Assembly (NCBI RefSeq): GCF_037975245.1
Contig: NC_092573.1
Coordinates: 12,254,501 to 12,318,500, forward strand
Length of the DNA: 64,000 nucleotides
Direction: 5' to 3'
From: Apostichopus japonicus
Taxonomy: Eukaryota; Echinodermata; Holothuroidea; Aspidochirotida; Stichopodidae
Below the pieces are notes generated by a model. That model was not told the DNA's origin. It ran no database searches and saw only the letters and a program-made list of their open reading frames with translations. The number at the start of each line of letters is the position of its first letter. Within the stretch, counting starts at the first letter, position 1. The position numbers and the translations under genes were made by a program. This document shows, one piece after another, positions 48,530 through 61,030 of the stretch.

Positions 48530-50880
48530 AAGATTTATCATGCCATGTGAAGCAAGATTTACGTTTTGTAAGCATCGTTTGTAATATGAATGTAAAAGTT
48601 TATAGGTGATATAAGGTCTGATGAATATTGATGATATGTCCAACTTGAAGGCAGGTGTTAGAGATGGAGACAGAACGCAATGCATGGTCAGAGTGAAAGA
48701 TCTGTTGTCTGATTAAAAGACATACAATTTGTTCTTTTTATAAAAAAAATCCATATCATCGAATATATCTCGGCCATATTGGAAGTAAGATAATGGCTTT
48801 ATATAAATAATTAATTATATATGGGCATTGCAAGTCCTCAAATATCTAAATGTTTATTTATGTGCAACCAAACGTTAATTGGAATTAATGTGGAATTTAG
48901 GCAGTATCCATTGACGGCATGATTTGCTCAAATATATTGAATTAGTTCTGGGACTATTCCAAATTCTTACTTTCATCAGCATTCATCCCATCTAATTCAC
49001 ACACTGTAAGGACATAAAATGATAAGTGCCCATATGTATACCATATCTGTCATGCGTTGCATGATGGGTATTATACAGTCTGGCATTTATCGTTATACAT
49101 ACATTACATATCCTGGTATTGTATAAGTGATTCATCTGTATTTGACCCATATTATGATGTTTAACAATTTAGTAATGAAAATCGATGTTTCCTCATTAAT
49201 GTTTTTTTTTATTGGGTTTCTTTTAGGATTCCACTTTTAATCGAATTTGCATTTATACTTGTACCATTTCTGCCCCCCCCCCTCCCCCGCCCCTTTTATT
49301 TCTAGCATATTTCGTTAGTTGGGGAATGCATTGTGTTTTTTTTTATATGCCTATATTAAAACATGATTACAAGTCTGTTTTTTTAACATTTAGTTATATG
49401 TAACAACAACAAAATAGTTGATAGATTGCATTTTAACGTTTATGACGAACATTATATAGATATAATAAAAACAGCACACTTCATAAATAGTAAATCTGGG
49501 TTAATCAGCAACTGAAAACGGACGGGGATGTTATTATTTCTATTTACGGGTCTGGAGGGGAGGGTGGGGGGGGGGGGGGTTGAATGGGCCTTCTTCTTTG
49601 GCTGGAAATCTTGCCGGGCTGTTCTTTTCTCATAGTTACTAGAATTGGTCCACTGTTAACCGTTATTTGCTAAATAAATTTTATTTAATAATTTTCGCTG
49701 GCTTTGTAATTTTTCACATTCTGTATAAACAGGTCTTTTTTATATGGAACTTCCCATTACATGGAAATTCGGTTGCTGTGTGAATAATATATTCCATGAT
49801 CAATACTATATCTAATCATACATAGACGGCAAGTATGGGCCTATTCGTGACATTGAATTGTTTAGCAATAAAATAAAAAAATATATATATAAAAAAAAAC
49901 GAGTAAAAAAGAACAATTTATGCTTGTTTTCAACGATCTCTCGCCATGCCTCATAAATGGTTTCAAATTTCTAAACCAACAAAATTGTCATTGTTAAGTA
50001 GGCCACAATAAATTTCGTAATGTGATTAACCCCTTTAAATCAAATGTCAATTTCGACTGACGCTTTATGAAACATCTCTGTTGTAAAGCTTGATACCTCG
50101 ACAAGAATATAATTATAAAAATCGTCGCATTCCCTGCAACTGGCAAACCAAAAAATAACTTTATTCATTACTAAGAACTAGGTTATATTCCCAGTAGAAT
50201 TGCACATATATGACGTGAATTGTTTTATGACTCCATTTCTTTTGTTGTTTTTGGGGGGACTGAAGTATAGAATACACCATATGTGTAATGGAATTATGGA
50301 TTTTGAAACCTATATTTCTGTAGAACCGTTGAAAAGTCGGTAAGCGGTTTTGGTCTGTTTGAAAGATATTATGGTAAAAGGAAGAAGAAGGGGAAAAAAA
50401 TCAGACTTTGTACTCTATAATTATTACAACTTCAATCTTTTGTTCAATTCTGACAATCAATTTTGTAACAAGCATAGCCTATATTTTTAGAAACTAAAAT
50501 GGTTCAAAATTTGCCCTAAATTCTCCACAACGCTACCTAAATATGCAAAACATGATAACAGCAGGACTGTTACTCCACTGGCCTGTAGTCAGCAGGACAG
50601 TATAGTCCGCTTGTCAGTGTAGTTGACTTCGAAAGATTAAGAGTCAAATTCAGGATTGAAGCGAGTTAATTAGCTTAGAGCTCTTATGCATGAGTCATTT
50701 ACCAATTACCGTTATTTTCCTGACTCCAATGGGAGTCCTAATTGACTCACTTCAATACATGTTGCAAGAAAAAACTAATACTAAAATATAAAGAAAGCCA
50801 CTGTATAATCATTTCACGCGTAAGATGTATCAGTCATGGCACATTAAAACGATATACGAAAGTAAGAGAGGACATATTGC
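48527..50880. other. Intergenic spacer
   Basis: No gene was recognised. It contains C-rich (~49274) and G-rich (~49560) homopolymer runs. Confidence 0.5.
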
Positions 50881-50888
50881 TCGTTAGA

Positions 50889-51274
50889 CAAGGACGTAGG
50901 AACCGGGGGGCTGGGGGGGGGGGGGGGGGCGCCAGCCCCCCCCCAGTGAAAAATATGGGGGGGGGCGGAAGTATCATTCCGCCCCCCCCCCCCCCCCCGC
51001 TCCGCAAGTCAGAAAACCCCTTTTTCATTTCCAAATGAGAAAAAAATCTCATTTGGAGCACCAAATTGCATTTAAGGCCAGGTGAAAATGCAAAATTCTT
51101 TACAAAATGGAGTGGGAGTTGAAGTGTGCTATATTGCACCAAATTGCATATGAGGCCACCTGGAAATGCAAAAAAATTCCAAAGGGGAGGGGGACACCCC
51201 CTCCCCTTAGACCCCTCCCCAGGTCGGCCATCAGTCTTCAGCCCCCCACTCAAAAGTACCTTCCTACGCCACTG
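50889..51274. mobile_element. hAT-type MITE with 8-bp target-site duplication
   Basis: TCGTTAGA occurs immediately before (50881-50888) and after (51275-51282) the element. The ends CAAGGACGTAGGAA and, inverted, CAGTGGCGTAGGAA are terminal inverted repeats with three mismatches in 14. An 8-bp duplication with CAG-type termini is the hAT hallmark. The 386-bp interior is non-coding, with long G and C runs arranged as inverted repeats and an internal near-duplication around CACCAAATTGCAT. The minus-strand open frame here is a low-complexity artefact. Confidence 0.88.
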
Positions 51275-51282
51275 TCGTTAGA

Positions 51283-52159
51283 GACAAGTTTGCACGAGAA
51301 GAGAAGGCAAAAGTCTGTATTAAATGTTTGCCGATATTGAACAATCACTATTTCATTCCCAATAGTATCCTATACGCTTTTCTCATAACGTTGCATAGTA
51401 GTCAGTATAAGAGGTACTGTTACTAATGAAAAAGAATCCCAACCTCCCCGACCACCGCCCTGCCTCTCACAGAGTCAGATGCCCGCACGATATTCGAGAT
51501 TGTCAGTGAAAGTGCCGATATTTTATGTCAACATTGACAGATCAGTGGGCTAAAATACGTGATCCATTGATGGTTTGTGCCTCTTTTCATTGAGCAATGA
51601 CGGCGGTGGTGATAAACGCATTGTATAGCATTGTCTTGCAGCAAAAATTGCGATTAAGCGCATTAGTATTCATCGTTTTTCCTTTTCAATTTAACATACC
51701 GTACATATGTTCAATGTTTAATGTCTTTACAGAATTACGTACGTAGACATAATGAAGAGTGTTCTGAGGCTGAAAGTAGCAATTAATCAAATTTATCAGT
51801 GTAATGATAAGTACTTTGATTTGAACCAATGAAAAGGTTATCATGCTTGCAGAACGTGATTACAATGGCACAAAGAAGTACACAAGGTTGAATTCTTTAC
51901 GACAAATATACAATTATACACAGGAAATATAGAAAAGCTATAATAGTACTAAACGGACACATATAAAGCATTGTACTAAACTTAGCACCGAATAATGGTA
52001 TTAACTGGGTATTTAAAGGCGTTGGGCGGGGGGACATTCTTGAAGGCTAATTCTGAGGAATTCATGGCTCTGTCGAGCTCTGTCAGGTTCTGTTCTTCGT
52101 AGTTGTACTTGTGGTTGTTAGAGTTGTTATCACTGTAGAATGAAGTTGATCATTTTGCA
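51283..52159. other. Intergenic spacer
   Basis: No gene was recognised. The part nearest 52160 probably derives from the 3' end of the adjacent GPCR pseudogene. Confidence 0.45.
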
Positions 52160-53142
52160 ACAACCCAGGAGAGATCCCTCTTCCAAATCTGAAGAGCTGT
52201 TGAAATGCTGCTCTGAATTGTGAATAATTGTTTGCAGCGTATATGAATGGATTAGCTCATGAGTTAATAAATGCAACCGAAACGAGGATATGGTAGAGAT
52301 CTTCTTCGAAATAAGCTTCATTAAAGAGTTTGAGTTTAAAACAAAGGAATCATACTTGATCAGGGTTCCAACAAATAATCAACATTATCATGACCATATA
52401 CTAAGTGATCTAATCACCTTCCTATTGGTTCTTTGTCATAGAATCATTCACGCATCCTGGTAAGGTAGTACCCGGATTGATGGCTCCAAAGCTCCTTATT
52501 AGCCTCGCTTGTTCCTGTAAACAACCCAAAATAACCCATACTTGCGTCACTAAAATAATCAGAACAGGTATCGTGTATTCAACGAGGAAAATACCGATCC
52601 CAATGACACTCTGTGCCAATGGTGTGACATAGTGAACACCGCAAGTTCCAGATCGATTGTCACGAAACATACCCAAATTGACAAGGCATGAGCAAACCCT
52701 AACCAATGCCACTACAATCTTCGCTCGAGGTTTCGAAAAGTATTTTTGATACTTCAATCGGAAAACAACCGCGGTAAACCGTTCAACAGATATAACATTC
52801 AGTATGAAAATCGACGCCAGGATTGAAACCCACAAAACCAAGTTCGGATAAATCTCTCTCTGCATTAAACATGTCTAATTATGTCGTTTGACACGGTAGT
52901 TGCATTGAGATTAGAAAGAATGGCCAATGCCGATATCAGGTCAGCTACTGCAAATGCTTTGATAAAAAAAAATGGTGGCCTTTCCCAGCTGTTTCATATT
53001 GGCGTAAATTATAATCACAATGGAATTCCCCATTAAACCTACAGTAGCGATGACAAGTAGCATTACTTCCCATGCACCACTGCCATCCAAATGAGTTCCA
53101 TTTGAAGTGAACTTCTGAAGGAATAGATTTATTGATATCCAT
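52160..53142 (-). pseudogene. Class A GPCR pseudogene, paralogue of the receptor at 61031-62098
   Basis: The sequence can be followed along the whole intact receptor but is broken repeatedly. A frameshift occurs before TM1 and another in TM2 at a run of T; a stop falls between TM2 and TM3; more stops occur in the linker before TM6. In TM6 the W-x-P-D-Q-V motif is followed by a stop, and the TM7 NSCANPFIY motif has its Cys codon changed to TGA. The longest surviving block (52422-52865) covers TM3 to TM5, with ISVERFTAVV in the DRY region. Shared phrases with the intact copy include GNSIVIIIYA, AVADLI, LYHILVSVAF and ANPFIYAA. It is certainly non-functional as a full receptor. Confidence 0.9.
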
Positions 53143-54823
53143 ATTTGTGTCCTTGTGTGTAACTTATTCCAAATATATTGCTGGATGGCGATCCGCTTCC
53201 AATATATGTTATTTTTTCGTCCAATGCAAGCGCACTGCGTTATGTTCTATGTTAGGAGTCAGACAGTATATTTCTCATTTTCTTGTAAGAGCAAGTATCA
53301 ATAAATGTTTCTCTTGCGAACTACCGTGCCATGTAAACGGATGCACATGTGTGAAAAATGAAGAAAGAAAGAGAAAATATCAGGTAATTTGTTTAATTAA
53401 GACAGGAAGAGCGATCGAAGAGGCATATGCAGAGATACCATGAACTGGAATAACTCTTCTACGTCCTCTGTATTCTTTTCCACTATAAACATCAACATCA
53501 CCCATATCATCACGATCACAATCATCGGCACCCACACCCGCTCCCTTCCCCCCCCCCCCATCCTCTCTCACTCGCCTCCCCTACCCTTCACCAACTAAAT
53601 GAACATCATAACAACCGTCAATTTATTTTCTTTCACCTTTCCAGTTTGCCGCCTTTATCTTGTCAATGACTTACTATAGAATTACTTATTGTACGGTTTT
53701 CTTTGCGATATTTTGTTTAAATGATGTTCGTGATGAATGATTACTGCACAAATTCATTAAACAACATAAAATAAGATCACAATAATTAATCCACACATGT
53801 AAGATAAGAGTTGCAACGCTTTGCTTCTTACAGACAATATAATATCTTTAAAGTTTTTTCTCCCTGACGGGAAAAGGAATTGGTTGTGAAGTATATCCCA
53901 GCATTGAATTGTATAAGTATTTCAGTTTGTCAAATACTTTTACAGTCATCGAAGTTTTTGACATTTGACATTTTATTTAACAATTTGATCTACATAATTA
54001 AATAATTATGTTATACTTACTCTGTAAATTCCTAATTCAAGTTTTCCCTTTAACAAGATTTGTCACGAAACAATACCAGCTCATGTTTTGCAATGGAAAT
54101 ATATAGCTTCAAATTAATAACATCTTTGGGCTCGAACAGGAGAGCAAAAAATCAAACTGAATTTATGTAAAAGCTCCTTAAGGCATAGTTTTATTACTAT
54201 ATGCTAAAAGGAAAATTATGGTAATTGCGCATCATTATATAAGCGATCTTTTGCGTATTATTTTTCTTTAGAGTGATCCATATTAACTAATCGAACCCAA
54301 TTTTCGTTGATTTACGATACACAATTTCTGACCTCCTTCCTCAGAGTAAGATGCTTAGTGCACTTAGAGTTGACATATTAATGGTATTATCCACGATGGA
54401 TTACCATTTCTTCATAAGTTCCTTTTCTAATCAACTTTAAATATTTTAGATGTTATGGATTTATTTTCACGACTTTATCATGATTTTGTATTTAAGAATT
54501 TTCTAAGAATAGAAAGTTTTAATATCGTTGTTTTACAGGTTTAGACTCTGAGATGCTAGTAGGTTTAAAACATCAGTGGAGAAAGCTAAAAGTATGTCAT
54601 TGCAGTAAAAGCGACAATTATATAAAGTTGAACCTAGTTTGTTTCCTTGCTAATGTCATTACAAGTTCAAATGAAAAGGTATTTTGTAAGATTGAAATAA
54701 TCCTAAATAATGATGTTAACATCATTATGATGAGAGCATCAAGTACAGTGATAAAATTATGATTTTATAATGAACAAATGATATGATATAAGTAATTGCC
54801 CTGTAATAGTATGAATGTGTCCT
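53143..54823. other. Intergenic spacer
   Basis: AT-rich with a C-rich run near 53550. No exon or repeat was recognised. Confidence 0.5.
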
Positions 54824-54978
54824 TTATAGCAACCCTGTGGTAGTCCCGAGCTTGTCAGGCATCCCTGGGACGTGTTTAATTCCGGCTTCTATCTTTCGAT
54901 TATAAAATCTCTGGCGAACTTTCTTGGACGAGTTATCGTCATCGCCCGGACTTGTGAGATCTGGATTTGTACTCTTAG
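54824..54978 (-). CDS. Possible orphan terminal exon, unknown protein
   Basis: On the minus strand a consensus-like acceptor (TACATCAG) precedes 51 sense codons and a TAA (54824-54826). The peptide is hydrophilic: an acidic/Ser stretch (SPGDDDNSS), a basic stretch (KKVRQRFYNRK), then a Gly/Pro tail. It reads more like real protein than the surrounding frames, and the adjacent MITE copy B ends only about 12 bp upstream. I do not recognise the family and no partner exon was found, so it may be chance or the last exon of a gene or pseudogene further along the minus strand. Confidence 0.25.
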
Positions 54979-54990
54979 CTGATGTAAGTA

Positions 54991-55386
54991 TTAAAGGGGG
55001 CAAAGACTCGCGCACAAAGAAACGTCTGATGCCGGTAATCTGACCTACTTTCGAATGAGGTGTAACAGAAGTGTTAGACACCACCATCGATCCCAGAAAA
55101 TACACACACAGCTTGCTACCGTTGGGAATTAGACACTAGTGTACAGTCAATATATGCAGCTACGGTAAATACCACACAGTTTACATGAGCAGCGATGGAC
55201 CAGTGACTTGTTATGGAACTCCCTGGATAGACATCTCAGGTACAGCTAAAGATAACAAGGTATCACATTTCATTACTGTCTGCATTTTGTAGCGACAAGA
55301 AAAAAAAACTTCACTTGCAAACAACGGAAAGTTAACTTTTTTGAGAGGGCGGCACGTGGTTTGGGGCGAGTCTTCAATGCCTTTAA
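54991..55386 (-). mobile_element. MITE-like element, copy B
   Basis: Inverted copy of the element at 40087-40451. On the minus strand it starts TTAAAGGCATTGAAGACTCG, and its other end inverts to TTAAAGGGGGCAAAGACTCG, giving terminal inverted repeats with TTAA at both tips. It retains a block around GGAGTTCCATAACAAGTCAC that copy A has lost, so B is the more complete copy. Confidence 0.75.
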
Positions 55387-55860
55387 GGTCTCATAATGCT
55401 TATTACAATCGTGTGTTAAATGGAGAGAAGAAGACAATACATTTTTAAATCGTTAATTTGGAGTGACCGAGGGAAGAATATATAGGCATAGTAACCTAAC
55501 TTTTAATGCAACCCCAAAGACAAGATCTCTATACCGCGACGCTACCGGAGTCCCAACCGCTTATCTGACAGGATGATTAAACATAAATGGCAACGTTACA
55601 ATTCAGTGACATCCGCAGGATTTCCAAAATGTGGGGAGGGGTGTTCCAAATTTTCCCCGACTGATAATGTTATGGGGCTCTGTAAATACCTTGTAAGGGG
55701 AGGGGGGGGGGGTCTGGTGGCCCTCTCCAAATTGCAATCTGGAGCATAATTTAACTATAAACTATGTCTACCATTAAGACTAAACGCAAAATTGTGATGA
55801 TAATACTTTTCAATTTTTGAAAAAGCCCTCGACTGAACATCTCCCGACTGACGATGGTGG
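55387..55860. other. Intergenic spacer
   Basis: A G-rich patch at ~55695-55712. No gene was seen. Confidence 0.5.
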
Positions 55861-56041
55861 TGAGGAGGGAAGGGGTCGGCCCCTGCCACTAGCATTCTAA
55901 TGGGAGGTGACGGAGTTGTGACGAGGGGAGGGGGTCGGCCCCTGTCACTAGCATTCTAATGGGAGGTGACGGAGTTGTGACGAGGGGAGGGGTCGGCCCC
56001 TGTCACTAGCATTCTAATGGGAGGTGACGGAGTTGTGGCGA
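55861..56041. repeat. GC-rich minisatellite, three ~58-59 bp units
   Basis: GGTCGGCCCCTG begins at 55874, 55933 and 55991, each followed by CACTAGCATTCTAATGGGAG and GTGACGGAGTTGTG. Copies differ at few positions. It is flanked by G runs. Confidence 0.9.
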
Positions 56042-56572
56042 GTGGGGGGGGGGGTGGGGAGACTGAATCATCATCGCTTATATTGTACATTTCGTTAAGC
56101 ATTTGAAGCAGAAAGTGTCAGAAATATTGATAAATGTGGTTTCAAAGTTTACATTTCCTTCTCTCTTGGCAAATAATGTCAGTATTCTGGCTGTTCAAAA
56201 TTTCATCGTTAGTTGATGTGATCGCAAATAAATGTCTCTGAGTAAATATAATCGTTAGAAGAAAGTAGCTTCATTTTGGTCGAATTATCTACAAAACGTA
56301 ATATTTTGTCCCCAAGAAAGAGACAGGCATGCCGAGACACTCAAACACAACATATATATAAATATCGAGAATTAAATTTCATATTAACTCGTGTATGAAA
56401 TTGAGAGTTTAAATGACGATAATGTTTGTCTACATCTATCCTCGCCATTTATTTGGGGTACAAAAGGGTTAGAATTCATCATCATTATGTGCCTAGAAGA
56501 TCTGTCTTGCTGTGATATGTCTGTCATGCTTTTGTCCCACCCTCTCCTACTGTATATCCGCCTCTTCTTCAG

Positions 56573-56870
56573 TTCAGTGCCTTGTAGTTCCTAATGGACT
56601 AGAGAACATATCACTGAAAAGTAAAACAGAATATTGTATATGTAAACACGGAAATTTGAAATCAGTGCTACTTTCGACCAAGGCTAATTTTATGTATATT
56701 TCTCTACTAAACGAGACGGTTCAGCGCCTTGTATAGTTCCCAATGGTCCAGAGAACATGTCACTGAGAAGTAAAAACAAAACAGGATATTGTATGTGAAC
56801 ACGGAAATTTGGAAGCAGTCCTACTTTCTACGAGGGCTAATTTTATTTATATTTCTCTACAATACGAGAC
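56573..56870. repeat. Diverged ~147-bp tandem duplication
   Basis: Copy 1 starts TTCAGTGCCTTGTA at 56573 and copy 2 TTCAGCGCCTTGTA at 56720. Both continue through AGAGAACAT, AACACGGAAATTTG and GGCTAATTTTAT, ending in ATTTCTCTAC and ACGAGAC. Confidence 0.85.
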
Positions 56871-56965
56871 TGAAAATAATAAAGAACCACTGTCTATACT
56901 TCTTTTTTGTTGGTCTTTATTAGTAAATTAAGCATATCAAAGTAAATGGCAACATCAAAAGCTCA

Positions 56966-56968
<3 letters not shown>

Positions 56969-57011
<43 letters not shown>
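56969..57011. repeat. (AT)n microsatellite
   Basis: An uninterrupted AT run of about 43 bp. Confidence 0.95.
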
Positions 57012-57015
<4 letters not shown>

Positions 57016-59547
57016 GTCAGTTAGAACAAAATGTTGGCTTCAGTTTTCGACTCTGTTTTCGTCGTACGTTATTATTCAAGGGTTGGCAAAGTTTAAGATG
57101 AGTAACATCACATAGCTTGTAGAACGAAGCATTGATCAATTTTCCAATTCCATATAGCTTCTTCCGGTCTTCAGATAAATATAGATGAACTGTGTTAAAA
57201 TTATTTGATTGGGTGCACAACCTTCGAAATTGAAATAATTATGTTCGGTAGCCTTGGAAAATAATTCATCAAATTAAACGGTGAGTTCCAATATACAGGG
57301 TTTCTAATTGCATCATTAAAGAAAATCTGTCCCAGGTGTTTTTCACGTATGAACAATTATTGGTAATAACCCTTTTTTGTTTTAAATTTAGTCTGTTATT
57401 TTATATACATTTCATTATTCATTTAGGAATGAAAACTACATAAGCACGAAAATGTGCAAAAGAGGTACTCCATTTTGACTTTAAACATTGCTGTTGTTGT
57501 TGTTGTGGCACTTACTACAGAATGAGGTATAAACAACGTGTTGTTTTAAAGATATTTCCTCTAGTAAAGGATGAATAATACATATTGTAAGCAAAGTGCA
57601 ATATTTCAAGGCGTTGCATAATTAGGCTTTTGAAAAGTAACTTTCTTGATCATCGCCATTACTAAACTAATTCAGCATGTTTCTGTCCTCAGAATTGTTT
57701 TTGATTAATCCAGATTACTCTCGTTATCACTATGCCTCTGTATGAAGATATCGACAATATTAAATCATAAGACGTTTGCATGAAAATAGGTTTAAGGAAT
57801 AAAGACAGTACCTCAATATACATTAGCTCATCACCGTTCCATTCACACACATATATAGGATGGATTAAAAGATATATTAAAAATATTTATATTCGCAAAA
57901 CCAACTTTAACGTACATTCATACCCTACATCATTCTGAACTCTGTCTATATCTTTAGAATAAAAACAACTAAAAATAGATCAACTTGGTAAACATACAAA
58001 TCAAACATTATTTACACAATTACTTCAACATGAAATGATAACCAGGAAAGCATTTTTTTAGTCTTCTTTAACTTCGAACAATTTCTGCATTCAAAATACA
58101 TTTTCCTTCGAATCATTGGATAAATCAACAAGAAAATAAAGTTTTGAAGAACATGTGTGATGACGTAACAGACCACTGAATATGTTCTGGGTGCATTCTA
58201 TCAAAACGAACAGTTATTTACAAAAATATTTTGCCATCACACAACTTTAAAAATGGTTTCTGAGAAGGACTCAAATCACAACATTAATTAGCTGTTACAT
58301 AACGTCATAAATAACTAACGTGGGTGCAAGTGATTATTATTATTATTATTGATAGGTTTTGCGTTAATTGTTTACATGAGTTTAAAGGACAATTTTCTTT
58401 GTTATGTTTTTGATACACATGCCCGTAGCCAGGCCATGGCAGACTTCCGTGGCCTTCGTTTGGAGCTGAAAATTAATACATTTATTAAAATGACAGAAAG
58501 TCCAAGCGATAAAATAAAATAATAACCACATTTTTTTTACAATGAAAAATGTAGATTAACTGAGGGTTCATGAAATGCCTATAGGTAACGTCAATTGAGA
58601 TGGAGATCAATGTCTACACTTTGAGTCGTCATTTTAAAATCGACGTGAATAGTAAATATTATCAAGGAATGAGGCTACAAATATCATATCATACACACGT
58701 CCCGTCAAATATAGTTCGAACGAGTTTATGACTTTATAAGTACAAGTGAAAATAACTACATTTTTCGGCTAATCTCAAAAGTTGACACCTTTCACCTTCC
58801 TTAATTTGCATAGGCGTAGGAACAGCGGGCAGAGCGGGCCGCCTTATGTTTTCAACTTAGGATGTGACTAATCCACGACGGTGCTCAATTATGCAACAGA
58901 ATCTGTTCTAATAAAGCAAAGGAGAGCTAGACAATGACATGAAGGAAATGATCGTTTTATGCAGTATTACTTCATTAATATGAATATTAAGATTTTCTTT
59001 AAAACGAAATTTAGAAAGTCGAAATTGAATGATGAAAAAAATCAATCTTTCGATGAAACACAGAATTCGTAAAGTTTACTAAAACTACAAAAACAAATTA
59101 CGTAAAAGAAGTCAAAATGTGCAACCGTTCATCTACGCCACCGTCGAATCTACAAAATTTCTTCAGACAAAGGAAAAGAACATTGATTTACTTAATCATA
59201 CTTCTATAGCCAGTCGCTCTATAAATATTTAACATGTGTACTTCTCTCATTCACATACTATATATGTGATATAACTAAGTTACCTATAACCACCAGCATG
59301 TCGAAAAGAAGGATTTTATTTATTCGTTGAGCACGGCGGACACAGTATCAAATACTATGTCTATAAATCTTAATATAAATCTTAACGATAATGTACAGAT
59401 TTCAACTTCTTAGAGATGAAATATGCGATTTTGACGTCATGTACTTGCTGCTTAACTTTGTATCCCAGACCCACAGCTCTTGAAGCGACACCTTACTCCT
59501 GCTGAAGATTCTTTACAACATAGCAAACGTTAATCGTTTATATCTTT
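57012..59547. other. Intergenic spacer
   Basis: AT-rich, with an ATT microsatellite near 58336. On the minus strand an acceptor-like AATTTTCAG lies at about 58467, but no supported exon follows. No gene is called. Confidence 0.45.
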
Positions 59548-60534
59548 AGGTATGTTTTTGTCTTAAATGCGTAGTCTGTATACTCTTCTATTATTATACA
59601 TAACTGATCAACGTGCATGTTTAAATATTTAAAACTAAACATGATTCCTAGATACGAGTGATCTGGTCCTATCTTCTCTACACCTTCTAAAAACAATTCC
59701 CAAATATTTGTCAATAATGGTTTCTTTTTACACTCTAAATACATTAAGGTATGTTTTTGTCTTAAATGCGTAGTCTGTACTCTTCTATTATTATACATAA
59801 CTGATCAACGTGCATGTTTAAATATTTAAAACTAAACATGATTCCTAGATACGAGTGATCTGGTCCTATCTTCTCTACACCTTCTAAAAACAATTCCCAA
59901 ATATTTGTCAATAATGGTTTCTTTTTACACTCTAAATACATTAAGGTATGTTTTTGTCTTAAATGCGTAGTCTGTACTCTTCTATTATTATACATAACTG
60001 ATCAACGTGCATGTTTAAATATTTAAAACTAAACATGATTCCTAGATACGAGTGATCTGGTCCTATCTTCTCTACACCTTCTAAAAACAATTCCCAAATA
60101 TTTGTCAATAATGGTTTCTTTTTACACTCTAAATACATTAAGGTATATTTTTGTCTTAAATGCGTAGTCTGTACTCTTCTATTATTATACATAACTGATC
60201 AACGTGCATGTTTAAATATTTAAAACTAAACATGATTCCTAGATATGAGTGATCTGGTCCTATCTTCTCTACACCTTCTAAAAACAATTCCCAAATATTT
60301 GTCAATAATGGTTACTTTTTACACTCTAAATACATTAAGGTATGTTTTTGTCTTAAATGCGTAGTCTGTACTCTTCTGTTATTATACATAACTGATCAGA
60401 GTGCATGTTTAAATATTTAAAACTAACATGATTCCTAGATACGAGTGATCTGGTCCTATCCTCTCTACACTATTCTAAAAACTATTTCCAAATATTTGTC
60501 AATAATGATTTCTTTTTACACTCTAAATGCATTT
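59548..60534. repeat. Five tandem copies of a ~197-bp satellite unit
   Basis: The junction motif AGGTATGTTTTTGTCTTAAA starts at 59548, 59747, 59944, 60141 (as AGGTATATTT) and 60338, so periods are 199, 197, 197 and 197 bp. The first four copies are almost identical, while the fifth is more diverged and ends near GCATTTCCCC. On the minus strand each unit carries one ~77-codon frame, but 197 is not a multiple of three, so the frame cannot run through the array. Near-identity indicates recent amplification. Confidence 0.95.
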
Positions 60535-61030
60535 CCCCTGGCTAATTGGCAATAGTCCAAGCTGTTAAGAGTGACTTCAAATCATAGATCTACCTGAGAT
60601 GTGATCATATAAAAGTAGACTCGAATATCAGTTACTCCAAACCAGCAGCTTCCCAAATTTGCAGACGATACATATATTTCCTATCGGTATATTTGATGCG
60701 CTATATAAAAGTGGGGTATTATCCTCTCTCCTATTAATTTCTTTGTTCGTCTAAATTTCTAATAAAATAACAAGGATTGAGAACTTAACCACCGCCTGTC
60801 CATATTTTCCTATAGTGTTCAATGTTCACCACTCTGGTGCTTCCTCGCAGTTTGCAATTCCAGTATATATAATAACATATGCGATGACTTGAATTAGAAC
60901 ATGTCCACCACCACCGTTATACATATTTAATCTTCCCGATAAAGCTCTTTTACCATTCGACTTTTTTTCGACTTTAGAAAATGCTATTTCTACAAGTAAG
61001 CAATTCAGCCTGTTTTAGTTCTTGCAGTTA
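60535..61030. other. Region 3' of the GPCR gene
   Basis: Probably contains the 3' UTR of the minus-strand receptor. No other feature was seen. Confidence 0.4.

Noticed and set aside
50834-51253. 139-codon minus-strand frame with poly-Gly and poly-Pro runs
   Set aside because: It is produced by G and C homopolymers inside the hAT-type MITE, with no conserved motif.
54997-55020. A second hammerhead motif (GAAACGTC in MITE copy B)
   Set aside because: The required CUGANGA block and flanking stems are missing, so the match to GAAACGTC is fortuitous.
58380-58470. Minus-strand terminal exon after an AATTTTCAG acceptor
   Set aside because: Two frames are possible, neither shows a family motif, and no upstream donor was found.
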